A stretch of DNA of 64,000 bases from positions 310,001-374,000 of the forward strand of contig NZ_BNAG01000004.1 in assembly GCF_014653175.1 (NCBI RefSeq), in the 5' to 3' direction. Origin of the DNA: Roseivirga thermotolerans (GTDB lineage Bacteria > Bacteroidota > Bacteroidia > Cytophagales > Cyclobacteriaceae). Positions within the stretch are counted from its first letter, which is position 1, and each line of letters starts with the position of its first letter. The notes below the pieces were generated by a model. The model made no database searches and was not told the DNA's origin. It saw only the letters and a program-made list of their open reading frames with translations. Both the position numbers and the translations under genes were made by a program. Positions 24,995 to 35,039 of the stretch are shown in pieces.

Positions 24995-27028
24995 CTATTG
25001 AAGTAATCCCGCTCTTCTCAATAGTGCCTTCACATCGGGTTCCTGACCTCTAAAGCGCTTGTATAGCTTCATTGGGTGTTCAGAACCACCGGCCGAAAGC
25101 ACATGCTCTTTGAACTTATCGGCAATACTACGGTTGAAAATGCCATGTTCCTTAAAGTATTCAAAGGCGTCTGCATCCAACACTTCGGCCCATTTGTAGC
25201 TATAGTATCCGGCCGAATAGCCTCCCTGAAAAATATGAGAGAAGGAGCAACTCATATTGGTGCCTTCAATGGGTGCCAGAACATCGGTTTTACTCATAAT
25301 GTCACTTTCAAAGGCTGCCACATTTTCTACTTCGAGGTTTTCTGTACCGTGCCAGGCCATATCTAACATACCAAAGCTTAGCTGGCGCATGGTTTGATAA
25401 CCTTCCATAAAGCTGGCACTCTCCTTAATGCGTTCAATATACTCCTGTGGAATTTTTTCACCGGTTTTGTAATGGCGTGCAAACAGGTCGAGACATTCTT
25501 TTTCATAGCACCAATTTTCCATGAGTTGAGAAGGTAGCTCCACAAAGTCCCAGTACACACTGGTTCCGGAAAGGCTCTCGTAAGTGCCATTGGCCAACAT
25601 ACCGTGCAGGGCATGTCCAAATTCATGAAACAAGGTAGTTACTTCATTGAAGGTAAGGAGGGAGGGGGTGGTTTTACTTGGCTTAGTGAAGTTGCACACA
25701 ATTGAAACTAATGGACGATGATTGCCTGATTCATCTTTATACTGTCCCGCATATGAGGTCATCCATGCCCCGGCACGTTTACCTGCTCTGGGAAAAAAGT
25801 CGGCATAGAAAGTAGCTACATCATTGTCGTTTTCATCTTTTACCTCATAAACGGTTACGTCTTTGTGGTAACGGTCTATCGATGGGTTTTCGATAAAACG
25901 AATTCCAAAAAGCTTTTCGGCAGTTTTAAAAACGCCTTCCACCACATGCTCTAACTGAAAATAGGGCTTCAAAAGCTCATCATCTACATTATATTTTTCT
26001 TTCTTGAGCTTTTCAGAATAGTAGGCAAAGTCCCATTTTTCTAACTTCTCCAGGCCATCTAGCTTTTGAGCAAACGCAGCCACTTCTTCCACATCTCTGC
26101 GAGCTCCGGGCTTACCATATTTTTCCAATTCACTTAAAAAATCCATCACCTTGTCTGGCGATTGAGCCATGCGCTCTTCCAATACGAAATGAGCATGAGT
26201 TTTATAGCCCAGTAGTTTTGCACGTTCATTTCTGAGCTTCACAATTTGCTTTACAATCTCCCGGTTGTCTAAATCATCGCCTTTAAAAGCCTTAGAGCCA
26301 AAAGCCTTCGCTAGTTTTTCGCGCAGGTCTCTTCGAGCCGAATACGTCATAAATGGCACATAGCTGGGGTATTCAAGGGTAATCACCCATTTACCCGGAT
26401 AGCCTTTATTTTCTGCGGTTTCCGCAGCTTGTTCTTTAATCTGGTCGGGCAGACCGGCCAAATCGGCTTCATTTTCAAGAACCAATTCATACTTATTGGT
26501 TTCTGCCAAAACGTGTTCCCCAAATTCCAGAGATAACTGAGCTAGTTCAACATCAATTTTTCTAAGCCTGGCTTTCTTTTCATCGGAAAGTAAAGCTCCG
26601 TTTCTTGTAAAGCTCTTGTATGTTTTATCGAGCAGAGTTTGGGCTTCGGGTGATAAGTCTTCCCTGTTTTGTTGATCGTAAACAGTTTTAACACGCTTAA
26701 AAAGCTGTTCATTCAACAATATGTCATTTGAAAACTCAGTAAGCATGGGTGATACCTCTCGGGCAATCGCCTGCATTTCATCGTTGGTTTCAGCACTGTT
26801 CAGGTTAAAGAATATGGCACTTACTCTATCCAGATCTTTACCGGCAAACTCCAGCGCTTCAATGGTGTTTTCAAAGGTAGGTTGCGCCTCTGATGCACCG
26901 ATTTTATCAATTTCTGCTTTTGCTTTTTCAATGAGTTGTTCAAAAGCAGGTTTAAAATGATCATTGGTGATTTTGGAAAATGCAGGTGGATTATTTAGCG
27001 AATTTGATATTGTCAGTAATGGATTCAT
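24995..27028 (-). CDS. M3 family metallopeptidase (oligopeptidase A / Dcp-like)
   Basis: A zinc oligopeptidase that degrades short peptides, apparently cytoplasmic as there is no signal peptide. The 677 residues are mostly helical with the gluzincin motif FHEFGHALHG and the downstream SGTSVYWDFVELPSQLMENW that contributes the third ligand and substrate contacts. Other family features are GKRAGAWMTSY and the C-terminal SYKWAEVLDADAF. Peptidyl-dipeptidase Dcp and oligopeptidase A (PrlC) cannot be told apart by eye. It heads a unit with the MFS gene. Confidence 0.93.
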   Translation of the reverse strand: MNPLLTISNSLNNPPAFSKITNDHFKPAFEQLIEKAKAEIDKIGASEAQPTFENTIEALEFAGKDLDRVSAIFFNLNSAETNDEMQAIAREVSPMLTEFSNDILLNEQLFKRVKTVYDQQNREDLSPEAQTLLDKTYKSFTRNGALLSDEKKARLRKIDVELAQLSLEFGEHVLAETNKYELVLENEADLAGLPDQIKEQAAETAENKGYPGKWVITLEYPSYVPFMTYSARRDLREKLAKAFGSKAFKGDDLDNREIVKQIVKLRNERAKLLGYKTHAHFVLEERMAQSPDKVMDFLSELEKYGKPGARRDVEEVAAFAQKLDGLEKLEKWDFAYYSEKLKKEKYNVDDELLKPYFQLEHVVEGVFKTAEKLFGIRFIENPSIDRYHKDVTVYEVKDENDNDVATFYADFFPRAGKRAGAWMTSYAGQYKDESGNHRPLVSIVCNFTKPSKTTPSLLTFNEVTTLFHEFGHALHGMLANGTYESLSGTSVYWDFVELPSQLMENWCYEKECLDLFARHYKTGEKIPQEYIERIKESASFMEGYQTMRQLSFGMLDMAWHGTENLEVENVAAFESDIMSKTDVLAPIEGTNMSCSFSHIFQGGYSAGYYSYKWAEVLDADAFEYFKEHGIFNRSIADKFKEHVLSAGGSEHPMKLYKRFRGQEPDVKALLRRAGLLQ

Positions 27029-27269
27029 TCGATATGGTTTTATTCCAAATTTTCTGTGGTGTTGAAAGTCCTAAAAAGGGCAATACAGCCCAAAAATAAG
27101 GTAAATTTCGAACTATGCAGGTAGGGTGTTTGTTGCCGTTCAGGTAATTATAGCGACACTTTTCAAATACAATTTTTTGTCGTTAAAAAAACAAAAGAAA
27201 TTTGGTCATAAGTCCATCTGAAAGTGCGCGGTTTTCGTACATGTCAGCGGCTTGTATTATTTCACCTAA

Positions 27270-30200
27270 ATGTCGAAGTCTTTAATCGGTTTATTGCTTC
27301 TGATTGCGCTTGCCCATATGGCTCAGGCGCAAGGGGTGTTTGTTTCTGCAGGGTCTGGGCAATGGCGCGATAGAAATACCTGGACGCTGGTAAGCGGTAG
27401 TGATGCCAATGGTCGACCGGATGGAGATGATCAGGTGACAATACAATCGGGCCATACCATTACCATATCTAACAATGAAGATTGCAATGTGCTCATTTTA
27501 CAGTCGGGCACCATTAACTATAGCGGCAACCGTACCCTTACTATTAATAGCTCTGTAACAGCAACCGGCACTTTTACTCTGTCGGGTTTTAATACCAATC
27601 ATGTATTCGATAATCTGGGGTCTCTCACAGTAAATTCGGGGGCTACACTCAATATAGGTGCACTGACTTTTCAAACCGCAGGAGCCACCTCAGTGAACGG
27701 AACCATATCCGTTTCAGGTTCTTCCCGAACACGCACCTTTGGAGCAGTAACCGTAAACTCTGCCGGTAGTTTCTTAAATGCCGGTAGCGGCTCTACATGG
27801 ACTATTGGCGGGAATTTGACTGTGAATAATGGTGGTACAGCCACCTTCAACGGCTCATCCAATACTTTTAATTTTTCGGGCAATGTACAAAACAACAGTG
27901 GAGGCTCTATGACCATGAATGCCTCAAGCGGTACATATAATTTTGCCGGAAACCTGGTGAATAATGGTACATTTACCAATACGGCCTACGGCACACAATT
28001 TAACTTCAATTCTGCTTCGGGAAGTATTAGCGGTTCCGGGCTTATTAGTCTTTTTCAAGCCAATTTCAACAGTCCATCCAATTATACCAATACCGGTAAT
28101 CTACAGATTAGAGACGGCATGGCCGGAACGGGTGCTTTTACAAATGGTGCTGGCGCCCAGCTGGAGTTGCAAAATGGTGGGCCTTTTGCCGTAACAACCT
28201 TTAATGCAGCGGCTACTGGAAATACCATCACCTATACGGGCTATGGCAACCCTACGGCATTTTCAGGTAACTATTACAATCTGGTATTGAACAAGTCGAG
28301 TGGCAACCTGAGCTTTGGTAGCAGCCTTACGGTGGGTAATGACCTAACTATTCAAAGTGGTATTTTACAAGTCAATGCCGTAACTCTCAATATTGGTAAT
28401 AATGTGAATATAAGTGGGGGAGAACTTACTCCCGATAATGCTTCGGCTGTGGTGAATATTGGAGGTAATATGAATCTTTCGGCCGGAGAGTATGACCATA
28501 ACAATGGCGATGTGAATGTAACAGGAGCCATAACCGTAACGGGAGGAGACTTCTTTCTCAACGGAGCATCATCTACCATCGATGCCGGGTCGGTAAGTTT
28601 GCAAAATGTGTCTCTCACGCTTTCGCAAGGTACCTGGACAACTACTGGCGATTTTAATGTGGGCTCTGGTGCGAATGTCACAGCCAATGGAGCGGCTATT
28701 TCTGTTGGAGGGGCGTTTAATCTCAATGCCGGAGCAGCTAATTTTACAGGAGGATCGCTTTCGGGCAATTCATTATACGTGGCTTCCGGTAGAGAGCTTT
28801 TTATTAATTCCGTAAACCTGGCCATGACGGGAGCTGCGGTGCTGGATGGTACAATGACCTTTAACAGCTCTACCGGTACAAAGTCTGTTGGTTCTGTGTT
28901 GGTTAATTCTGGAGGTAACTGGAATGTGACTCAACCGCTGAATATTACAATCAGTGGAAATATTACCAACAACGGCACCTTTACAGGAGATCCCGGTTAC
29001 GGAAGTAGCGTGTATACCCTCACCAGTAGCTCAGGCACCATTGGGGGCAGTAACCCGCTTACCATACGCGACATAGTGATTAACAGTCCGGCTAGTTATA
29101 CCAATACAGGCCAGCTAACAGTGAGCAATACCCTTACAGGTTCCGGCAGCTTTATCAATGGAACGGGAGCAACATTTACCTATTCAGGAAACAATAGTTC
29201 GGGTTCTAATTTTACGATTACCAACTTTACTGCTTCCGCAACAGGCAATACCGTAGTTTGGGCAGGCACCACCCATAGTCAGCAATGGCGAACTACCACC
29301 AGCACCGCCAATGATTACTACAATGTGGTGGTAAACCTGGGTACGGGAGACTATCAACGCCTCAACTTAGTGGCTGATGTTCGGGTGAATGGTGTGTTGA
29401 CCATTACGGAAGGAGACCCTGTGTTGGGAAATTTCGATCTGGAACTGGCCACAGGAGCTTCCATAACCGGAGGAAGCAGCAGCAACTGGATTCGGCAAAA
29501 TGGATCGGGAGTGGTCAGAAAATACTATAGTGGTTTTGGAGATGACCTGAGTCTACCTATTGGAGACAATAACAACTATTCGCCCATTGGCTCTTTTGTG
29601 GTGCATTCGGCCACACTTGGAGCCAATCCATATGTAGAGTTTAGCGTAACCGATGCGGCTCACCCCAATCGAAGTACAAGCAACACCGCTCAGGGGGGGG
29701 ATGATGACGGTACGGCTGCGGCTGACTATATATCCAGATACTGGACTTTGACAGGCAATGACATGACCGCTCCTAACTTTAGTGCCAGCTATACCTATAT
29801 TGATGGCGATGTGGTGGGTACGGAATCTAATCTGGTGGCTACTTTGTATAGGCAGCCAATAGGGTCTTCATTTATGGACTGGGCCCAAAAAGGTACGGTG
29901 AATGCAGTAAATAATACAGCCACCATCAACAATGGAGATAACTGGGGAGTACTTTATGCCATGGATAACAACATGCAAAGACTGCCGGTAGAGTTGGTCG
30001 AATTCAAAGCAAAAGCAGTCAACCGACAGGTAAAACTATACTGGACTACCTCGAGCGAGGTAGACAATAGTTATTTTGAGATTCAACGCTCCAAAACAGG
30101 TTACGATTTTAAAGCCATTGGCACCGTAGATGGGCAGGGCAGCTCTGGCACACCGGTTCATTATCAGTTTACTGATCAAAGCCCCGGCTTCGGCCATGTC

Positions 30201-30542
30201 TTTTATCGCCTTAAACAGGTAGATTTTAATGGAGCTTCTGATTATTCGGAAGTGGTAGGGGTAGATGTGGTTAACCATGAAGGCCAACCCATGTCTGTTA
30301 AAGTATATCCAAACCCTGCACCATCGGGAAGCCATGTGAAGCTGTTGGTGGAGGAGGGAGCTACTTTAGAGCCCGGAGCACAATTGCTATTAATTAATTT
30401 GTGGGGTCAGGTGGTTTGGGAGTATACGGTGGCAAGCGAGTCTATAGAAGAGTTAGATCTTCCGCAAATGGCCAGCGGTACTTACGTGCTCAGAATTGCC
30501 AGCAAAAACCGACAAATGACTAAGCGATTGGTAGTTCGATAG
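27270..30542 (+). CDS. Large repetitive T9SS-exported surface protein
   Basis: 1090 residues: signal peptide (MSKSLIGLLLLIALAHMAQA), then a G8-like opening (GQWRDRNTWTLVSG...DQVTIQSGHTITI). From about 90 to 750 it is Ser/Gly/Thr/Asn-rich with recurring 'NGGTATFNGSSNTFNFSGNV'-like strands that predict a parallel beta-helix. Two paralogous segments contain SPxNYTNTG/SPASYTNTG. About 904-1000 is the LPVELVEFKAKAV domain common just before sorting signals. The last ~80 residues are a type A T9SS signal (VYPNPAPSG ... TKRLVVR). The predicted location is the cell surface or outside; adhesion or matrix binding is inference. A run of eight G at 29693-29700 encodes part of a Gly-Asp stretch. Confidence 0.9.
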   Translation: MSKSLIGLLLLIALAHMAQAQGVFVSAGSGQWRDRNTWTLVSGSDANGRPDGDDQVTIQSGHTITISNNEDCNVLILQSGTINYSGNRTLTINSSVTATGTFTLSGFNTNHVFDNLGSLTVNSGATLNIGALTFQTAGATSVNGTISVSGSSRTRTFGAVTVNSAGSFLNAGSGSTWTIGGNLTVNNGGTATFNGSSNTFNFSGNVQNNSGGSMTMNASSGTYNFAGNLVNNGTFTNTAYGTQFNFNSASGSISGSGLISLFQANFNSPSNYTNTGNLQIRDGMAGTGAFTNGAGAQLELQNGGPFAVTTFNAAATGNTITYTGYGNPTAFSGNYYNLVLNKSSGNLSFGSSLTVGNDLTIQSGILQVNAVTLNIGNNVNISGGELTPDNASAVVNIGGNMNLSAGEYDHNNGDVNVTGAITVTGGDFFLNGASSTIDAGSVSLQNVSLTLSQGTWTTTGDFNVGSGANVTANGAAISVGGAFNLNAGAANFTGGSLSGNSLYVASGRELFINSVNLAMTGAAVLDGTMTFNSSTGTKSVGSVLVNSGGNWNVTQPLNITISGNITNNGTFTGDPGYGSSVYTLTSSSGTIGGSNPLTIRDIVINSPASYTNTGQLTVSNTLTGSGSFINGTGATFTYSGNNSSGSNFTITNFTASATGNTVVWAGTTHSQQWRTTTSTANDYYNVVVNLGTGDYQRLNLVADVRVNGVLTITEGDPVLGNFDLELATGASITGGSSSNWIRQNGSGVVRKYYSGFGDDLSLPIGDNNNYSPIGSFVVHSATLGANPYVEFSVTDAAHPNRSTSNTAQGGDDDGTAAADYISRYWTLTGNDMTAPNFSASYTYIDGDVVGTESNLVATLYRQPIGSSFMDWAQKGTVNAVNNTATINNGDNWGVLYAMDNNMQRLPVELVEFKAKAVNRQVKLYWTTSSEVDNSYFEIQRSKTGYDFKAIGTVDGQGSSGTPVHYQFTDQSPGFGHVFYRLKQVDFNGASDYSEVVGVDVVNHEGQPMSVKVYPNPAPSGSHVKLLVEEGATLEPGAQLLLINLWGQVVWEYTVASESIEELDLPQMASGTYVLRIASKNRQMTKRLVVR

Positions 30543-30543
30543 G

Positions 30544-31065
30544 TTAGAACTGTGAATTACAGAGGGTTATAGACCTGTCTCCATTCAGGTAGCTCTGGTT
30601 TTGTGTGCCGTTAATGCCAATGTTGGTGGCTCCCAAAATTTCATCTTTCATAGGTCCAGAGGCCTCAAAGTGAATTTTGACGCTTCCATTAAACACCAGA
30701 AGATCACTATAGGTAATAGACTCTCCATTCTCCAGCTTACTCAATAGGGTTATACTTTGGCCTACACCGTCAACTTCAACTACCGGGTTGAGCATGGTGG
30801 CTATACTGCCATTATCTTCGAGACTTCCGTAGTGTAAATGTGCCGGGTGATTGGCATTGTTAAATACACCGTTTAGGGTAATTTCTATCTGAGCCACACC
30901 ACCGGTTCGTTCACGAATGAGCAATGTGCCTGTGGTTTCGTTGCCCTGAACATTGCCGGGTATTAATTGATAGCTAATCTGGTTGCCGGTAAATTCGGCA
31001 TCGCCTGAATTGTCGCAAGCCGAAACTATCAGTACAGAAGCAAGGGCGATTATAAAATTCTTCAT
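30544..31065 (-). CDS. CHRD-domain lipoprotein
   Basis: 173 residues from ATG 31065, chosen because MKNFIIALASVLIVSAC is a good lipoprotein signal with C17. The rest forms a chordin-type (CHRD) beta domain: GNETTGTLLIRERTGGVAQIEITLNGV, a central HPAHLHYGS with paired histidines, and a closing FEASG. Members are secreted or surface proteins of unclear function. It converges on the T9SS cargo gene with a single base between stop codons and lies 81 bp downstream of trpS. Confidence 0.85.
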   Translation of the reverse strand: MKNFIIALASVLIVSACDNSGDAEFTGNQISYQLIPGNVQGNETTGTLLIRERTGGVAQIEITLNGVFNNANHPAHLHYGSLEDNGSIATMLNPVVEVDGVGQSITLLSKLENGESITYSDLLVFNGSVKIHFEASGPMKDEILGATNIGINGTQNQSYLNGDRSITLCNSQF

Positions 31066-31146
31066 GGTGCTTAAATCTGCTAATTCAACGCAGCAACGCC
31101 ATGTTTGGTGCAAAGCTGGCCGGAAAATGTGCCTTGAAAGCAAGAC

Positions 31147-32118
31147 CTAGGCAAAACCAATGGCTTTTTTAAATCGCTGTAATACTTCCCGGGCAATTAC
31201 TCTGGCCTTTTCCTCACCAATAGAGAGCTGCTTCTCCAATTCATCGAGGTTGTTCATGTAATCGTTGTATAGGGCTCTTTCCCTGGCAAATTTTTCAACA
31301 ATCAGCTCAAAGAGTTCTTGTTTGGCGTGGCCGTAGCCATAATTACCTGCCAAGTATTTTTCCCTCATGGCTTTAGCTTGTTCTTTATCGGCCAATATAG
31401 AATAGAGCGCAAAAGTATTGTCAGTATCCGGGTTCTTAGGTTCTTCCAGCCGAGTACTATCGCTTACAATTTTCATGATGTTCTTGCGCAAGGCCTTATC
31501 GGGCTGAAAAATATCGATGATGTTGCCGTATGACTTGCTCATCTTCTGCCCGTCAATTCCCGGTATGGTCATAATTTGCTCATCGATTTTGGCTTCGGGC
31601 AAAACAAATATTTCACCATACTGATGGTTAATGGCACTGGCAATGTCTCGGGTTATCTCCAGGTGCTGCTTTTGATCTTTGCCCACGGGCACTACATGTG
31701 CATCGTAGAGCAGAATATCGCAGGCCATAAGTACCGGGTAAGTGAATAGTCCGGCATTGACATCGGCAAGCCTATCCGACTTATCCTTGAAGCTGTGCGC
31801 ATTGGCCAGCATAGGGAAGGGAGTAAAGCAGTTGAGATACCAATTGAGTTCGCACACTTCGGGTACTCTCGATTGCCTGTAGAATGTATTTTTGCTGGTA
31901 TCGAATCCAAATGCCAACCAGGCTGCGGCTACGGCATTGGTGTTTTCTATTCGAGTTTTCGGGTCTTTAATGGTGGTGAGAGAGTGCAAATCGGCAATGA
32001 AGAAAAACGATTCGTTGCCCTCATCTTTAGATAGCTCTATGGCTGGCTTTATTGCACCTAAAATATTACCCAAATGTGGTTTTCCGGAACTCTGTATACC
32101 AGTAAGTATTCTTGCCAT
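31147..32118 (-). CDS. trpS: Tryptophanyl-tRNA synthetase
   Basis: A class Ic synthetase charging tRNA-Trp. Starting at ATG 32118 it begins MARILTGIQSSGKPHLGN, where PHLGN is the HIGH-box equivalent; KMSKS (in GIDGQKMSKSYGN) completes the ATP site. The length of 323 residues and the segment VPVGKDQKQHLEITRDIA are typical. A longer frame to 32160 would add 14 unlikely residues. It is divergent from the DUF1573 gene. Confidence 0.96.
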   Translation of the reverse strand: MARILTGIQSSGKPHLGNILGAIKPAIELSKDEGNESFFFIADLHSLTTIKDPKTRIENTNAVAAAWLAFGFDTSKNTFYRQSRVPEVCELNWYLNCFTPFPMLANAHSFKDKSDRLADVNAGLFTYPVLMACDILLYDAHVVPVGKDQKQHLEITRDIASAINHQYGEIFVLPEAKIDEQIMTIPGIDGQKMSKSYGNIIDIFQPDKALRKNIMKIVSDSTRLEEPKNPDTDNTFALYSILADKEQAKAMREKYLAGNYGYGHAKQELFELIVEKFARERALYNDYMNNLDELEKQLSIGEEKARVIAREVLQRFKKAIGFA

Positions 32119-32197
32119 CGGTAAAATTTTGGGCAAATTAAAGAAATATGACCCGCTCAAATCAAATTAACATCGTTTATTTTGGTTGATATTACAT

Positions 32198-33256
32198 ATG
32201 GAAAATATGACTAGGCTTTCGAGGTTAACTCTTATTTCGTTTATGTGTCTCGTTTACACGGTATTAGGGGCGCAGGAGTTAGAATTTATTGATTTGGGAG
32301 TGGTTGAAGGGGAGTTCAGAACCCTTCACAAAGAGGTTGTCTGGGTTAATACAACCCATGAGCAGGTCGACTTACGGGTGGTAAGCAAAAGCAGAAATCT
32401 AATGGTTAGCCGGGAGTCGTTTTCTTTAGCTGTAGGGGATACGGCTCACATTGCCTTTGAAATTGCCCTGGCCCAGCGCCCCGGATATTACGAATATGAG
32501 ATTCAACTGCTGGCCGGTGAGAATTTTCTGTTACACGGAATGCAATTTGGTTTGCAGGTTTTGGCTGCTGAAATCGATGTTTTTAGAGCGTATAGAAATA
32601 TTCATTGGCCTTTTCGGGCAAAAGAGAATGTATTCAATTTACAGGCTGGCTATAAGGGAGATACCCTTCGAAAAACTTTTGATGTATTCAACCTGAGTGG
32701 TGAAAATTTATCGCTCGAAAATGTTCAGGCCAATGATTCTACCTGGATTACTTTTGAACCTAAATTAATAAAACACAATCAGTTTGGTCACATGACCATA
32801 GCCGTACTATCGGGCAAGAAGGCTCCTTCAGGCTTCCAAAGGTATAATCTTGAGCTTATTAATGAGGGAAAAACATTGGCCAACCTTCCCATACAGTTCA
32901 CCCTTTTGCCCCCTCCGGTACAGGCCGATTCTGTGGTTCATGAGCGACCAATCTTTACCAGCAGCTTAATTAATCACGATTTCAAAGAGGTTAAAAAAGG
33001 GCAGATAAGAGAAGTAGAGGTTGTGCTGGCCAATGTGGGCAATGCAGAGTTGGTTATAGAGCAGTTGGAGTCTAACTGCACCTGCCTCACGTATTCTTTG
33101 GCCGAAAGCAAATTACAGCCTGGAAGCAGTACCGTATTGACAGTGACATTTGATGCTACCAACCGGAGCGGACTTGAAAAAAAGACGCTGGCCGTCTTTA
33201 CCAACGATCCCAATAACCCAACTCAGGTACTTACTTTTAGGGCTCATGTAAAGTGA
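32198..33256 (+). CDS. Exported DUF1573 domain protein
   Basis: About 352 residues from ATG 32198 (ATG 32207 also possible), with a signal peptide ending near YTVLGAQ. The C-terminal 100 residues form a DUF1573/HYDIN-like Ig-fold: DFKEVKKGQIREVEVVLANVGNAELVIEQLESNCTCLT (split here by description), LQPGSSTVLTVTFDA and LAVFTNDPNNPTQVLTF. The central part looks like another beta-sandwich. Such proteins are periplasmic or outer-membrane linked in Bacteroidota, with no defined reaction. Confidence 0.8.
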   Translation: MENMTRLSRLTLISFMCLVYTVLGAQELEFIDLGVVEGEFRTLHKEVVWVNTTHEQVDLRVVSKSRNLMVSRESFSLAVGDTAHIAFEIALAQRPGYYEYEIQLLAGENFLLHGMQFGLQVLAAEIDVFRAYRNIHWPFRAKENVFNLQAGYKGDTLRKTFDVFNLSGENLSLENVQANDSTWITFEPKLIKHNQFGHMTIAVLSGKKAPSGFQRYNLELINEGKTLANLPIQFTLLPPPVQADSVVHERPIFTSSLINHDFKEVKKGQIREVEVVLANVGNAELVIEQLESNCTCLTYSLAESKLQPGSSTVLTVTFDATNRSGLEKKTLAVFTNDPNNPTQVLTFRAHVK

Positions 33257-33351
33257 GGCATACCTTTGATAATAATAAGGTGCTATAATTCTTAAATAGG
33301 GCTGTTCTTTAGTAGTTTTTTCTATATTAGTCGCCCCTGATAAGTAACCCC

Positions 33352-34251
33352 ATGAGCGAGTTTTTAATAACAGACGACTCTATTAATAATAACCTACAGG
33401 CTTCTAAAAGGCTGACCAACGCTGATTTTAATAAAATTAAGACACGGGCCGACCTTGAAGCAGTATTGCAGAGTAAGAATAGAGATTACAGCAAGGCCCT
33501 TTTTAATCTGGAGTATGAGCGACAGTTGGAACAACTACAGATTGAACTGGTGAAATGGCAACGATGGGTGGCCGAAACGCAGCAGCGGGTGGCAATAATT
33601 TTTGAAGGCCGTGATGCTGCCGGAAAAGGGGGATCTATAAAGAGATTTATCGAGCACATGAACCCGCGTTCGTTACGCGTGGTAGCTCTTAACAAGCCAA
33701 CCGATCTGGAAAAAAAGCAATGGTATTTTAGGCGCTATATCAAGGAGCTGCCCAATGCTGGCGAAATAGTATTTTTTGATCGAAGCTGGTACAACAGGGC
33801 TGTGGTAGAGCCGGTAATGGGATTTTGCAGCGAGGAGCAGTATCAACAATTTATGCGTCAGGTGCCTGAGTTTGAACATATGTTGTTTGAGGATGGGGTT
33901 CATGTAATTAAACTCTGGTTTTCCATTAACAAAGAAGAACAGCATCGGAGGTTCGAAGACCGCAGAAACAACCCACTTAAACAATGGAAGTTGAGCCCGG
34001 TTGATGAAAAGGGACAGGAAATGTGGGAGAAATATACCTACTACAAAGAGCAAATGTTTGCCCGAACGCACACCACATTTAGCCCCTGGACCATTATTAA
34101 AACCAATAAAAAGAAGATAGCCCGCTTGGAGAGTATTCGCTATGTGCTTTCCAAATTTGAATATGATGGTAAGGAAAGTGCCAATACCACCGTGTTGCCC
34201 GATCCGAATGTGGTAATGAGGTTTCACCGTTCAATTTATCACCTGGTATAA
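33352..34251 (+). CDS. ppk2: Polyphosphate kinase 2, first copy
   Basis: Transfers phosphate between inorganic polyphosphate and nucleoside diphosphates in the cytoplasm. In 299 residues the Walker A is GRDAAGKGG at 86-94 and the Walker B region is DRSWYNRA at 143-150. The helical lid WYFRRYIKELPNAGE and KLWFSINKEEQHRRFEDR match single-domain (class I-type) PPK2. It has about 45 extra N-terminal residues relative to the neighbouring copy and a C-terminal extension. The stop codon shares a base with the next ATG (TAATG), so the two copies are translationally coupled. Confidence 0.94.
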   Translation: MSEFLITDDSINNNLQASKRLTNADFNKIKTRADLEAVLQSKNRDYSKALFNLEYERQLEQLQIELVKWQRWVAETQQRVAIIFEGRDAAGKGGSIKRFIEHMNPRSLRVVALNKPTDLEKKQWYFRRYIKELPNAGEIVFFDRSWYNRAVVEPVMGFCSEEQYQQFMRQVPEFEHMLFEDGVHVIKLWFSINKEEQHRRFEDRRNNPLKQWKLSPVDEKGQEMWEKYTYYKEQMFARTHTTFSPWTIIKTNKKKIARLESIRYVLSKFEYDGKESANTTVLPDPNVVMRFHRSIYHLV

Positions 34252-35039
34252 TGGATAAGAAGTATATGTTTTCAGAAAAGGAGCTAAGGCTTCTTAATAC
34301 CAATAAGGCCATAAAACTATTGCTGGCACAGGGCGATGAAATTAACCCCGAGAAAGTGTTGCGTTATGTGCGTTATGAAAAAACTCTCGAAGACCTGCAG
34401 GTAGAACTTATTAAAATGCAGCAGTGGGTGATTAAAAATAACAAGCGGGTTTGTCTTCTGTTCGAAGGCCGTGATGCGGCCGGAAAAGGGGGAGCAATCA
34501 GACGGGTGACTCACCACCTGAATCCTAGAAACTACCGGGTTGTGGCCCTTCCAAAACCCACCGAACAGGAGAGAGGGCAGTGGTATTTTCAGCGCTATAT
34601 TACCCGGTTGCCTAACCCGGGAGAGATTGTTCTTTTTGACAGAAGTTGGTACAACAGAGCTGTTGTGGAGCCGGTGAATGGCTTTTGTAGTCAGGAAGAG
34701 TATGAACGCTTTATGAGTGAGGTGAACGACTTTGAGAACATGATCACCAACGATGGCATTATTCTCATGAAATTCTACTTCTCCATTACCAAAGGTGAGC
34801 AGGCCAACAGGTTCGAAGATATTGCTTCTAATCCATTGAAAAGATGGAAAATGTCTCCGGTTGATGCCAAAGCGCAGGAGCTATGGGATGTATATACCCA
34901 ATACAAAGAGCGCATGTTTGCCCATACTAATACAGACAGAAACCCCTGGATAATTCTACGGGCCAACCGAAAAACCACCGCCAGGGTGGCAGTGATTAAG
35001 CATATCCTAAAACGAATTCCGTATAAAGAAAAAGCTTAA
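34251..35039 (+). CDS. ppk2: Polyphosphate kinase 2, second copy
   Basis: A 262-residue paralogue of the upstream gene with Walker A GRDAAGKGG at 73-81, DRSWYNRA at 130-137 and the same lid (WYFQRYITRLPNPGE). Outside these motifs the two copies differ considerably, so the duplication is not recent. Side-by-side PPK2 enzymes may form hetero-oligomers or divide nucleotide or direction preference; that is inference. It converges on the pseudouridine synthase gene with a 4-bp TTAA stop overlap. Confidence 0.94.
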   Translation: MDKKYMFSEKELRLLNTNKAIKLLLAQGDEINPEKVLRYVRYEKTLEDLQVELIKMQQWVIKNNKRVCLLFEGRDAAGKGGAIRRVTHHLNPRNYRVVALPKPTEQERGQWYFQRYITRLPNPGEIVLFDRSWYNRAVVEPVNGFCSQEEYERFMSEVNDFENMITNDGIILMKFYFSITKGEQANRFEDIASNPLKRWKMSPVDAKAQELWDVYTQYKERMFAHTNTDRNPWIILRANRKTTARVAVIKHILKRIPYKEKA

